From JAEZJZ01 sp050949055 (GTDB lineage: Bacteria > Bacillota > UBA994 > UBA5500): 64,000 bases of DNA. Positions 26,563 through 34,726 of this stretch are shown here, one piece after another; position 1 is the first letter of the stretch, and every line of letters begins with the position of its first letter. The translations under genes were made by a program, and so were the position numbers. The stretch covers positions 186,001 through 250,000 of the forward strand of contig JBMNFA010000002.1 of the NCBI GenBank assembly GCA_050949055.1, read 5' to 3'. A model generated the notes under the pieces. It had not been told where the DNA came from and ran no database searches. It saw nothing but the letters and a program-made list of their open reading frames with translations.

Positions 26563-26594
26563 CAGAGCCGCAGAGCAACTGCTCTGCGGCTCTG
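26563..26594. terminator. Strong hairpin between convergent genes
   Basis: A perfect 14-bp stem (CAGAGCCGCAGAGC with GCTCTGCGGCTCTG) has the tetraloop AACT. It lies between the convergent NAGPA-family gene and asnS. A T-run is missing on both sides, so its role as a terminator is likely but unproven. Confidence 0.6.
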
Positions 26595-26652
26595 AAGATC
26601 CAACCATAGGGCGAGAACTCGCCGTTGCCTACTAGCCGGGGATTAGCGCCAA

Positions 26653-28044
26653 CTAAAACTCACAGTTGCCTACAGTTCTGGGGCTGGCCACCACGTCGCG
26701 GATGTTTTGCACCCCGGTGATGTACATGATCAGCCGCTCAAAGCCCAGTCCGAACCCGGAGTGCTTTACCCCGCCGTATTTGCGCAGCTCCAGATACCAC
26801 CAATAGGGCTCCAGGGGCATATCGAGTTCGCGCAGGCGTTGTACCAGCTCGTCGTACCGCTCTTCGCGCTGGCTGCCTCCCACCAGCTCACCCACGCCGG
26901 GCACCAGCAGATCCATCGCCGCCACCGTCTTCCCATCAGGATTCTGGCGCATATAGAATGCTTTGATCTCTTTAGGGTAGTCCGTGACGAATACCGGTTT
27001 GCCAAACACCTTTTCCGTCAGGTAGCGTTCGTGCTCGGTCTGCAGGTCGATGCCCCAGGATACCGGGAACTCAAAATCTTGCTCGGCTTTCTGCAACAAT
27101 TCGATGGCTTCGGTGTAGGTGACGTGAGCGAACTCGGAACTGCGGACATTCTCCAGCCGCTCGAGCAGCCCCTTGTCTACAAACTGGTTGAAGAAAGCCA
27201 TCTCTTCCGGACACTGCTCCAGCACGTAGTTAAGCACGTACTTCAGCATGTCTTCTACCACCTGCATGTTATCCTGCAGGTCGGCAAAAGCGATTTCTGG
27301 CTCCAGCATCCAAAACTCGGCGGCATGTCGGGCGGTATTTGAGTTCTCTGCCCGGAAGGTAGGGCCAAAGGTGTACACGTTGCGGAAAGCCAAGGCGAAG
27401 GTCTCAGCTTCCAGTTGCCCGCTGACAGTCAGGTGTGTCTCCTTCCCAAAGAAGTCCTGGCTAAAATCCACCTCGCCTTGTTCGGTGAGAGGTACATTCA
27501 TCAGATCCAGGGTGGTTACCCTAAACATCTGGCCAGCGCCCTCTGCGTCGCTTCCGGTGATAATCGGTGTGTGTGCGTAGACGTAGCCTCGCTCCTGGAA
27601 GAAGCGATGCAACGCATAGGCGGCTACGGAACGCACCCGAAAGACAGCCGAGAACAGGTTGGAGCGAGGTCGCAGATGGGCAATCTCGCGCAGATATTCC
27701 AGAGTGTGCCGCTTCTTTTGCAGGGGGTAATCGGGTGTCGATGTTGCCTCCACCGTGATCTCGCTGGCCTGAATTTCCACCGGTTGTTTGGCCAGCGGTG
27801 TTGCCACCAAAGTGCCGTGTACGGTGAGAGCCGTGGCGATGGGCAGCTTGGCGATCTCCTGGAAGTTGCTCAGCTGAGAGCTGAAAACCACCTGTATGTT
27901 GGTGAAGAAGGTGCCATCGTTCAGCTCGATGAAGCCAATGGCGTTGGAGGCGCGCAGCGTGCGTATCCAGCCTTTTACTACCACCGGCTGATTCAGCCAG
28001 TCTTCGCTTTGTCGGTAAAGTTGTTTCACATCCACTACTTTCAT
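26653..28044 (-). CDS. asnS: Asparaginyl-tRNA synthetase
   Basis: The 463-residue class II synthetase has an N-terminal OB-fold anticodon-binding domain (VVVKGWIRTLRASNAIGFIELNDG) and the class II core. The latter shows RSVAAYALHRFF.ERGYVYAHTPI (motif 1), FRAENSNT.RH.AEFWMLEPE (motif 2, with the N rather than D expected of AsnRS) and GFGLGFERL at the end (motif 3). It charges tRNA-Asn with asparagine. The ATG at 28044 is 8 nt after AGGAGG. Expression should be controlled by the T-box leader just upstream. Confidence 0.95.
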   Translation of the reverse strand: MKVVDVKQLYRQSEDWLNQPVVVKGWIRTLRASNAIGFIELNDGTFFTNIQVVFSSQLSNFQEIAKLPIATALTVHGTLVATPLAKQPVEIQASEITVEATSTPDYPLQKKRHTLEYLREIAHLRPRSNLFSAVFRVRSVAAYALHRFFQERGYVYAHTPIITGSDAEGAGQMFRVTTLDLMNVPLTEQGEVDFSQDFFGKETHLTVSGQLEAETFALAFRNVYTFGPTFRAENSNTARHAAEFWMLEPEIAFADLQDNMQVVEDMLKYVLNYVLEQCPEEMAFFNQFVDKGLLERLENVRSSEFAHVTYTEAIELLQKAEQDFEFPVSWGIDLQTEHERYLTEKVFGKPVFVTDYPKEIKAFYMRQNPDGKTVAAMDLLVPGVGELVGGSQREERYDELVQRLRELDMPLEPYWWYLELRKYGGVKHSGFGLGFERLIMYITGVQNIRDVVASPRTVGNCEF

Positions 28045-28059
28045 CATTCATTCCTCCTC

Positions 28060-28325
28060 GGGTAATAGACTAAGGCCCTTCATCCACAACTTGGGACGAA
28101 GGGCCATTTTCCGCGGTGCCACCCAATTTACCCGGGGTACGTAGTTCCCGGGTCAACTCAATTAGCGATAACGGGGCAACCGTCTGCGCCTACTGACTAT
28201 CCGTGTTCGGGCAGAGACTCAGGGGCGTTCTTCGCCTGCGGCCTGGGCACCGGGTTCCACCATTCCGGCTCTCTGCAGCTGTACCTACAGGTTACTCTTC
28301 CCATCATCGTCTGTGTGTTAAATTA
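28060..28325 (-). promoter_or_regulatory. T-box leader of asnS
   Basis: On the minus strand the leader contains the conserved stem I pieces (AGAGTAACC and AGAGAGCCGG.ATGGTGGAACCCGG). The T-box antiterminator sequence AATTGGGTGGCACCGCGG is at 28111-28128. A terminator stem (GGCCCTTCGTCC with GGATGAAGGGCC, 28074-28105) is followed by TTAGTCTATT. The likely specifier codon is AAC (28205-28207) in CCGAACACGG, matching Asn. Uncharged tRNA-Asn should stabilise the antiterminator and turn asnS on. Confidence 0.93.
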
Positions 28326-28457
28326 TCTTATCCCATGCATGCTGGCGAAGTCAACGCCCTAGACATAGGAAAGCTTTCATCGCGTGGTAAAGGACTTGGG
28401 TTGGCAGTGGCCAAACGACTGTCTGGCGCGAAACTACTGAAGAAGCTCTAGAAAGAA

Positions 28458-28532
28458 TGTCATTCTGAGCGCAGCAAAGAATCTTGAGCCAGCTCGTAGG
28501 GAATTGGATTCTTCACGTTCGTTCAGAATGAC
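28458..28532. repeat. REP-like palindrome TGTCATTCTGAGCGCAGC...TCAGAATGAC
   Basis: TGTCATTCTGAGCGCAGCA AAGAATC on the left is mirrored by GATTCTTC...TTCAGAATGAC on the right. This is a well-known type of intergenic palindrome in many bacterial genomes. A degenerate half-copy is at 22465. The surrounding stretch 28330-28700 holds no gene I can support. Confidence 0.8.
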
Positions 28533-28707
28533 CGCCTTCGGTGTCTTTTCGGCATTTCTGTCTGGTGCAATAGGCCCAAGAAGAGTCACAGCTGCCAATG
28601 CTCGTCGATCTCTGATGCCAGATAATTTCGAGTTTCTTTTCAACTGAGCAGGATTCATGCCTGATTTTGGTGAATGGAATGGGTAGAAAAGGAAGGGGGA
28701 GATATCA

Positions 28708-30237
28708 GTGGCTGGCTGCCTGGCAGTGATATGGACAGTGGACCCGCCGATTGGCCTGTGTGAGCAGGAAGGGGTGCAGTCCTTCCTTGCTGGCGATTGC
28801 CAGCGCTTCGGGCAGCAAGTGCGGCAGATTGCCCCCGACGTTCTGTTGTTGGCCGGCGCTGGAGAAGGTTGCCAACAAATGATCAGAACCTATCGGGAAG
28901 CGATTCGCTGGGGATACGTGGTGGCGCTGGTCAGCGCAGCAGTGGCAACCAATATGGACCCAAATCTGCACGTTGATGAAGTTTGGGTGACCGAAGACGC
29001 CGGCCTAATCCACTCGCGCTTGCAGGTCCTGTGTCAACTGGCGCAGCATAATCGCAGATGGCAGATGATGCCCCAGCAGGTTGCGGCGGAAGCCATCAGC
29101 CAAGGCCAGCTGACCTTGGTCTGTGAAGGAAACTTGCTCTCACCAACAAGAGCAGCCCAAAGGCTGCTAGGGATGGAGGGGCAATTGCAGGTGGCGACCG
29201 CTTGTTCACGGCCAGGGCAGGCCGATTACCCGCCACTACTGATCTGTGGTGTGCAGTTTCCATGGCCTGTTGCGACTACCATGGTTCCGTGGCGAGCAAC
29301 TGAAGCAGCCAGCGTTTATCAGGCGCAGGCTGATCATCCCTTGCCTGAAGGTGAAATGGGCGGCAGATTTGAGTGGGGGAGGCTGCTCAGCGAGTGCATC
29401 AGCCGAGAATATCATCTACAGCTTGAGCGCATGCGGAACCGGATGCTGCGTCAGCAGGCTGAGCAAACCAGCGTGCAGATCTCCAAACAGGGGCGCTTGG
29501 CGGTGGCGGGCGAGCTGGCAGCGGGCATTGCACACGAGATTAGGAACCCGTTGGCGGCGGTGAGGGGATTTATCCAGCTGCTTCGGCAGAGGCTGGTGCG
29601 GGCCGATTTGTCCATCGAGATTCGCTACGCCGACTACGTATTGGAGGAGATAGACCGGGCCAATCAGATCCTAAGTGATTTCCTGGCCATGACCAGGCCG
29701 AGTAAGGAAGAGAAGCAGTTGATCGATCTGACGTGTTTGCTGACCCAGCAGATCGAGTTGGTGCGGCATCAAGCGCTGCTCACAGGCGTGGAGTTGACCG
29801 TCGACCTGCCTAAGCAGGTGCCAGCGATTAGGGGACGGGCCGAGGCGGTCAAGCAGGTCTTCCTCAACCTGCTGAGCAATGCACTGCAGGCGACGGCGGA
29901 AGGCGGCTCCGTCGAGCTGGTCTGCAGTCAGTTGCCTGGTCAAGTACAGGTGGATGTGCGTGATACTGGCAGTGGCATCGATCCTGAGCAAATACCACAC
30001 ATCTTCGAGCCGTTCTACACCACCAAGGAAGAGGGGACTGGCCTGGGGTTGTCCATCTGCCGGGAGATCGTCACCGATCATGGCGGCAGCATAGAAGTAG
30101 TCAGCATGCCGGGGGTGGGTAGCACCTTCTCGGTTCGCCTACCGCTGGCTAGACAGACTGGCGTTTCAGGTGGCCAGCGGCAGCAGGCAGCGGTGGACGA
30201 AGCCACACGGACGGCTTCCCAGCTTGCTGGACGCTAG
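28708..30237 (+). CDS. Soluble sensor histidine kinase with degenerate receiver-like N-terminus
   Basis: The 509-residue kinase has a HisKA domain with the phospho-acceptor His276 in AAGIAHEIRNPLAAVRGFI and a HATPase domain (NLLSNALQAT for the N box, DTGSGID, FEPFYTTKEEGTGLGLSI). The first 120 residues alternate beta and alpha like a receiver domain but lack a clear phospho-Asp; a PAS-like stretch may follow (about 120-240). There is no membrane segment, so it senses a cytoplasmic signal. GTG at 28708 is the start, with GGAAGGGGGA 7 nt upstream. No response regulator is next to it. Confidence 0.88.
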   Translation: MAGCLAVIWTVDPPIGLCEQEGVQSFLAGDCQRFGQQVRQIAPDVLLLAGAGEGCQQMIRTYREAIRWGYVVALVSAAVATNMDPNLHVDEVWVTEDAGLIHSRLQVLCQLAQHNRRWQMMPQQVAAEAISQGQLTLVCEGNLLSPTRAAQRLLGMEGQLQVATACSRPGQADYPPLLICGVQFPWPVATTMVPWRATEAASVYQAQADHPLPEGEMGGRFEWGRLLSECISREYHLQLERMRNRMLRQQAEQTSVQISKQGRLAVAGELAAGIAHEIRNPLAAVRGFIQLLRQRLVRADLSIEIRYADYVLEEIDRANQILSDFLAMTRPSKEEKQLIDLTCLLTQQIELVRHQALLTGVELTVDLPKQVPAIRGRAEAVKQVFLNLLSNALQATAEGGSVELVCSQLPGQVQVDVRDTGSGIDPEQIPHIFEPFYTTKEEGTGLGLSICREIVTDHGGSIEVVSMPGVGSTFSVRLPLARQTGVSGGQRQQAAVDEATRTASQLAGR

Positions 30238-30254
30238 TAGGATAATCATTGCAG

Positions 30255-30283
30255 AAAGAAGGCCCTGTTGCGGGCCTTCTTTG
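30255..30283 (+). terminator. Terminator of the histidine kinase gene
   Basis: AAAGAAGGCCC pairs with GGGCCTTCTTT around a 6-nt loop, 17 bp after the stop codon. The right arm ends in TTCTTT, which acts as the T-rich tail. Confidence 0.85.
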
Positions 30284-30647
30284 CTGTTTGGGTCACCGTT
30301 TGACATCGCCACGGGTGCCATGTCGATGACCGCTCTGGAGTTGTGCTTTCTGGGACGATGCTTCCCTAGGCCTAGGATGTCCGACGGTTGGGTTGAGCAG
30401 GGCTGCTACCTGCTCTTGGCCAAATTCGTACTGCCATCTCAGCTTGGCTTTACCCAATGTTTCGCACCTCCGAGCTCTATTCTTCCACTGCGGCCGAAAA
30501 TGAACCGAAACAGAGAGGTTTTCTGCAGAATTGAGTGAGTAGATCAAACCGGGCTAGGGCAAAATTTGCTTGAATAATTTCGGACGAGGTTAGCAGGAAA
30601 AGAAGCGCTCGGCAAGTAATATGTATAGTAGTAACCCCTCGGGCAAT

Positions 30648-30720
30648 ACCTCGGTGTTGCGGGCGATGAAGTGAGTGTTGTAGCGACTATCGGCTTGCTC
30701 CTCTTAGCAACACCTCTGGT
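30648..30720 (+). ncRNA. Candidate structured leader RNA upstream of a small orphan gene
   Basis: In the 539-bp region without genes (30238-30776), GGTGTTGC (30653-30660) pairs perfectly with GCAACACC (30707-30714), and ACC/GGT extend the helix beyond a small internal loop. A short CGAT/ATCG helix may form inside. It ends 56 nt before the start codon of the 91-residue orphan. It does not match a riboswitch class I know. Bases 30290-30600 show nothing identifiable. Confidence 0.35.
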
Positions 30721-30776
30721 GTTTTAGGCCGCAAGCACTAGTTAAGAACGTCAGGTCCAATTCTGAGGAGGTGTAA

Positions 30777-31052
30777 ATGATCAGCGTTCAGACTAGCGCC
30801 AACCGACAACCAGAAGTAGCCCAGTCTTTTCACTTTGTGGCGGATGCAGACCTGCTCAAGGCCTTTACGGGCAAGACTGTTGGTAGCATCCAAGTGACTG
30901 AGGCTACCACCCACGGCATGGACCCGATCATCTTGCGATTGAAGATCAACTTCACAGACGGATCGTTCCTAGAGGTAGACCGCAAGAGCACGCGTCTGCG
31001 AGATCACGAGAGAAAGATCGTCCATTTAGATTTAGCTTACCAAGCTCGGTGA
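30777..31052 (+). CDS. Small protein of unknown function
   Basis: The 91-residue protein starts at an ATG 5 nt after GAGGAGG. It has no signal peptide, membrane segment or Cys, and seems a compact alpha/beta fold (FHFVADADLLKAFTGKTVG, then LRLKINFTDGSFLEVDRKS). I recognise no family. It stands alone, with a long, possibly structured leader and a hairpin terminator at 31113. Confidence 0.7.
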   Translation: MISVQTSANRQPEVAQSFHFVADADLLKAFTGKTVGSIQVTEATTHGMDPIILRLKINFTDGSFLEVDRKSTRLRDHERKIVHLDLAYQAR

Positions 31053-31112
31053 CGCTGTCCTGAGCAGCAATCAGCCCCCGTTGGCCAGGGTGCACTAGAA
31101 GTAGACTCCCCA

Positions 31113-31140
31113 GCAGGCAGCTTATGCTGCCTGCTTCGTC
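31113..31140 (+). terminator. Hairpin terminator after the small orphan gene
   Basis: GCAGGCAGC and GCTGCCTGC pair around TTAT, followed by a weakly T-rich TTCGTCTTTG. Confidence 0.7.
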
Positions 31141-31319
31141 TTTGTTGGCAGTCGCACTGGCCAGCGGCTCACCGCAGGCTGCGACTGTCAACAATTGCTA
31201 GTAAGCTGATCCTGTTCGTGGTAGAATACACCTACATAGAGAGATCTAAGCTGACAGCTGCCTGGTGACCTGATGCTCGGTTGCCAAGGTGGCTTGCTCT
31301 GTGGGAAGGAGAAATCGTC

Positions 31320-32003
31320 TTGATCAGCCTGATCATCGCTGCAACGGCTCCGGTGTGGGTTCTACTCACCTTCTTTTACTTGAGGGACTGTTATGAGCAG
31401 GAGCCGAGACAATTGCTACTGCGGATCTTCTTCTACGGTATGACAACGACGCTAGTGGCCGCGCTGATAGGAGTCTTTGGGCTGGTTCTGGTGCGCGAAG
31501 TGCTGTCTGTCGACGCTCTCTTGGCACTGATAGTGGAGAATTTCGTGATTATCGCTTTCGTGGAAGAGGGGCTGAAGTACTTCGTGGTCATACGCTGGAC
31601 TTACCATCAACCTGCCTTTAATGAGCCTTACGACGGCATGATCTACGCCATCACAACATCGCTGGGGTTTGCGGCTCTGGAAAATGTCCTTTATGTGCTA
31701 CAGGGCGGTCCCCAGATCGCGTTGCTACGCGGCCTGCTATCGGTTCCAGCCCATGCACTGTTTGCGGCGGCCATGGGCTACTATTTGGGCAAGGCTAAGT
31801 TTTCCCAATCGGATGCTCAGGAACGGAAGCACCGCTCCCGGGCTTTGCTGGTTCCCGTCGTGTTGCACGGCATATTCAATCTACTGTTGTCCACAGAACA
31901 CTCCCTGCTGGCGGTGGGGGTAGTGCCTTTTTCCGTAATCCTGTGGGTGATGGCGCTGCGGCAAGTGCGCTTGTCCCAAATGCGCTCGCCCTTTAGGCCC
32001 TAG
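31320..32003 (+). CDS. PrsW-family intramembrane metalloprotease
   Basis: The 227-residue polytopic membrane protein has the PrsW motifs: EEGLKYFVV, then DGMIYAITTSLGFAALENVLY, HALFAAAMGYYLG and a late VVLHGIFNLLL. In Bacillus subtilis PrsW starts the cleavage of the anti-sigma factor RsiW; a similar signalling role is plausible here. About seven membrane helices are predicted by eye. The TTG at 31320 is taken as start since AAGGAG is 8 nt upstream; the frame is open to 31281. Confidence 0.88.
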   Translation: MISLIIAATAPVWVLLTFFYLRDCYEQEPRQLLLRIFFYGMTTTLVAALIGVFGLVLVREVLSVDALLALIVENFVIIAFVEEGLKYFVVIRWTYHQPAFNEPYDGMIYAITTSLGFAALENVLYVLQGGPQIALLRGLLSVPAHALFAAAMGYYLGKAKFSQSDAQERKHRSRALLVPVVLHGIFNLLLSTEHSLLAVGVVPFSVILWVMALRQVRLSQMRSPFRP

Positions 32004-32101
32004 CATACTAATCCGTAGCCACAAGTAGCGTCTTGCAGGAAGTTGCGGGTACCAGCTGGAATGTAGTAGGGACAGCTTGCTTTCAAGGAGGTTGGCCAGA
32101 A

Positions 32102-32332
32102 TTGAGCATTCATGTCTTGGCGAGGGGCCAGGTGGCACGCCTGTTGCCACCCGGAGCAGACAATCAGCTATTGCCTTGGTCCGGACCGCTGACGGTGGCG
32201 GAGCTGCTCTGCAAACTGGGAATAGAGGCAAAGATGGTTACCGTGGTAGTCGACGGTCAGCGGGTGGATGAGCGGCATCAGCTGCGTGATGGGGCCAAAG
32301 TCCTGCTGTTCACACCGATGGCGGGTGGCTAG
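32102..32332 (+). CDS. MoaD/ThiS-family sulfur carrier protein
   Basis: The 76-residue protein has the beta-grasp pattern of MoaD/ThiS (GPLTVAELLCKLGI, VTVVVDGQRVDERHQLRDGAKVLLFTPMAGG) and ends in Gly-Gly, the C-terminus that is adenylated and thiocarboxylated. TTG at 32102 is the start, 10 nt after AAGGAGG. The E1-like gene at 35560-36573 and LarE at 34727 lie downstream on the same strand, separated by a helicase gene. They could activate this carrier; its target (molybdopterin, thiamine or a thiolated RNA) is not evident. Confidence 0.85.
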   Translation: MSIHVLARGQVARLLPPGADNQLLPWSGPLTVAELLCKLGIEAKMVTVVVDGQRVDERHQLRDGAKVLLFTPMAGG

Positions 32333-32500
32333 ACCGGGGACCGATCAGCAAAGCCCCTTTGCGCAAAGGGCGGTCATGCAGGGCGTAGGAGCCAACGGCT
32401 GGGGAGACTGCGTTGAAATGGAAGGGGGCACAGCGAGCTGTGCCCCTGGACTTTGCCAACTTAGAACAGACAGCGGCCATCGTTTGCCGGGGAGGAAAAG

Positions 32501-34705
32501 ATGCCAGCAGAACAGTCGATCACCTATAAGGGGTTTACCCTGGACACCTTTCAGCGACAAGCGCTGCTATTGATCGATCAGGGGAGGTCGGTGGTGGTCA
32601 GCGCGCCAACCGGGGTGGGGAAGACGCTGATCGCCGATTACCTGATCGAAAAAGCCGTGCGGGAAGGCAAACGAATCATCTATACCGCTCCGATCAAGGC
32701 CCTCAGCAATCAGAAGTATCGCCAGTTTCGCAACAGCTTGGGCAATGAGCAGGTGGGCATCATTACGGGGGATGTGGTGATCAATAAACAAGCCCCGGTG
32801 GTGATGATGACCACCGAGGTCTACCGGAATATGGTGCTGACCGACCCCGCTAGAGCTGCAGATATCCATTACCTGATTTTCGATGAAATCCATTACATCG
32901 ATTCGGACCGAGGCTTGGCTTGGGAAGAAAGCCTGATTTTCGCACCCAGCCACGTCAAGTTTCTGGGATTGAGTGCAACCATTGGCAACCTGGAGCAATT
33001 CGTCGGCTGGCTTTCAGAGGTGCGGCAGGAGGATGTGGCACTAGTGGTGGAGAACCGGCGGGTAGTGCCATTGGTGCACCGGTTCTACAACGTGGGCACT
33101 GGGATCAGCAGCCTACAAGTGATGGCAGCTGCCCTTAGGCAGAAGAAAGTACGTCCCACAGACCATCGCCAAATGGTGCAGGCGTTACGCCGGCATTACC
33201 TGCCGGCTTTGTTCTTCGTCTTCAGTCGGCGGCAATGCGTGGAGAAGAGCAAGGAGTTGCTGCGGGAACGCACTTTCCTTAGCGGTCAAGAGGCTGCGTT
33301 GGTTGACGCCAAAGTGGCAGAGTGCGCCAGCAAGTACAATTTGCACGATCATGCGGGCATGCAGTTGATGGCCCGTCTACTGCACAAGGGGATTGCCTAT
33401 CATCATGCAGGGCTATTGCCTGTGCTCAAGGATCTGGTTGAGGAGCTGTTTGAGCAACGGCTGATCAAAGTGCTCTATTGCACCGAGACTTTTGCCGTCG
33501 GGGTGAACTATCCGGTGAAAAGCGTCTGCTTCGTAGAGCAGCGCAAGTTCGATGGCACCTCTGTTAGGCCGTTGACCGCTCAGGAGTATCAGCAGATGTC
33601 CGGTCGCGCTGGCCGACGGGGGATTGACAGCAAGGGCTTCGTCTTCACTCTGGTCCAAGACGAGGAGGACGCCAGGCTGGTGGATTACGCCAACCAGCCG
33701 CTAGAGGACATCGGCAGTCAGTATCGTCTCAGCTGCAACTCCATCCTCAATCTGACCAGACGCGGTGAAGAGGAACAGGTGGCTATCGCATACCAATCCA
33801 GTTTTGCTGAATACTTGCATGTCCAAGCCAGAAAGGAGTTGCAGCAACGTTTGCAGACGCTGCAGACCCAGCGACAGGAATTGCAGCAGCAAACTTGCGC
33901 CGATCTGGACACCGCTGGTTGTCCCCTGCAATACCGTCGACAACTCTCCAAGTTGAAGGGAATGGAGCGCGACCTGCGCCGTGGCAAGACGCATCTCAAG
34001 CGAGCTTGTGCTGCGTTGCGCAAGGAGCTGTCTCAGGTCAATCCCAAGGCTTGTTCATCGGCAGAACAAAACTCCTGCCGGCGGGCCAAGCGTCAACTGG
34101 GTCTATTGAAGGGGCAGATCTGCGAGTTGGAGAACCAGCTCAATGCCTTGGAGAGCTCTGGCGATTGGCTGGGGCAATATCGCTTGATCAAGCAGCGCTT
34201 GGAGCATCTGGGCTATTTGGATGGAACTCAGATTTTGCCTCGGGGAGAGATGGCCAGCCAGATCAACTTCCAGGAGATCGTGACCACTGAATTTGTGTTT
34301 GCCGGGATGTTGGATGAGTTGACTCCTCCCGAAATCTGCGCCCTGTTGGCCGGGGTGGATTTCTCCGGACGCTTTCACGATTTCACGCAGAAGGATCGTT
34401 TGCCAATGCTGCGCAAGTATTTCCGCATAGCCGACGAACTGAAGCAGGACCCGATCCTCGGGCCAGGAGTGATCTATTCGCCCCATGTGGCCACCCTGGG
34501 ATACCGTTGGGCCAAAGGGGCAAGTTTCTCTGAGCTGACTGGGCTGACTACCATCGAAGAGGGGGATCTGGTTAGCCTGCTGCGCCGCTCGGTCGACGTG
34601 CTGCGCCAGTTGCGCAAGGCAGTAGGTCAGGAGCCATTTTGGAGGGAAAAGATAGACCAATGCATGCTAGCTATGGAGCGAGATGTGGTCAAGGTAGAAC
34701 TGTAA
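32501..34705 (+). CDS. Ski2/Mtr4-like DEAD/DEAH-box RNA helicase
   Basis: The 734-residue superfamily 2 helicase has motif I SAPTGVGKT, motif Ia APIKALSNQK, motif II DEIH, motif III SATIGN, motif V TETFAVGVNYP and motif VI QMSGRAGRRG. The AHHAG-type motif (YHHAGLLPVLK) and the C-terminal DSHCT-like domain (EIVTTEFVFAGMLDELTPPE) place it in the Ski2/Mtr4 group that unwinds RNA for decay or processing. Between the helicase core and the C-terminus lies a coiled coil (about residues 440-570) rich in Gln, Lys and Cys. ATG at 32501 follows GGGGAGGA. The gene is bounded by the sulfur carrier and larE. Confidence 0.9.
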   Translation: MPAEQSITYKGFTLDTFQRQALLLIDQGRSVVVSAPTGVGKTLIADYLIEKAVREGKRIIYTAPIKALSNQKYRQFRNSLGNEQVGIITGDVVINKQAPVVMMTTEVYRNMVLTDPARAADIHYLIFDEIHYIDSDRGLAWEESLIFAPSHVKFLGLSATIGNLEQFVGWLSEVRQEDVALVVENRRVVPLVHRFYNVGTGISSLQVMAAALRQKKVRPTDHRQMVQALRRHYLPALFFVFSRRQCVEKSKELLRERTFLSGQEAALVDAKVAECASKYNLHDHAGMQLMARLLHKGIAYHHAGLLPVLKDLVEELFEQRLIKVLYCTETFAVGVNYPVKSVCFVEQRKFDGTSVRPLTAQEYQQMSGRAGRRGIDSKGFVFTLVQDEEDARLVDYANQPLEDIGSQYRLSCNSILNLTRRGEEEQVAIAYQSSFAEYLHVQARKELQQRLQTLQTQRQELQQQTCADLDTAGCPLQYRRQLSKLKGMERDLRRGKTHLKRACAALRKELSQVNPKACSSAEQNSCRRAKRQLGLLKGQICELENQLNALESSGDWLGQYRLIKQRLEHLGYLDGTQILPRGEMASQINFQEIVTTEFVFAGMLDELTPPEICALLAGVDFSGRFHDFTQKDRLPMLRKYFRIADELKQDPILGPGVIYSPHVATLGYRWAKGASFSELTGLTTIEEGDLVSLLRRSVDVLRQLRKAVGQEPFWREKIDQCMLAMERDVVKVEL

Positions 34706-34726
34706 ACCAGGGGAAGGTGATATAGA

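Noticed and set aside
28203..28451. 82-codon open frame on the + strand
   Set aside because: Most of it overlaps the T-box leader of asnS in antisense, and the rest has no ribosome binding site or domain.
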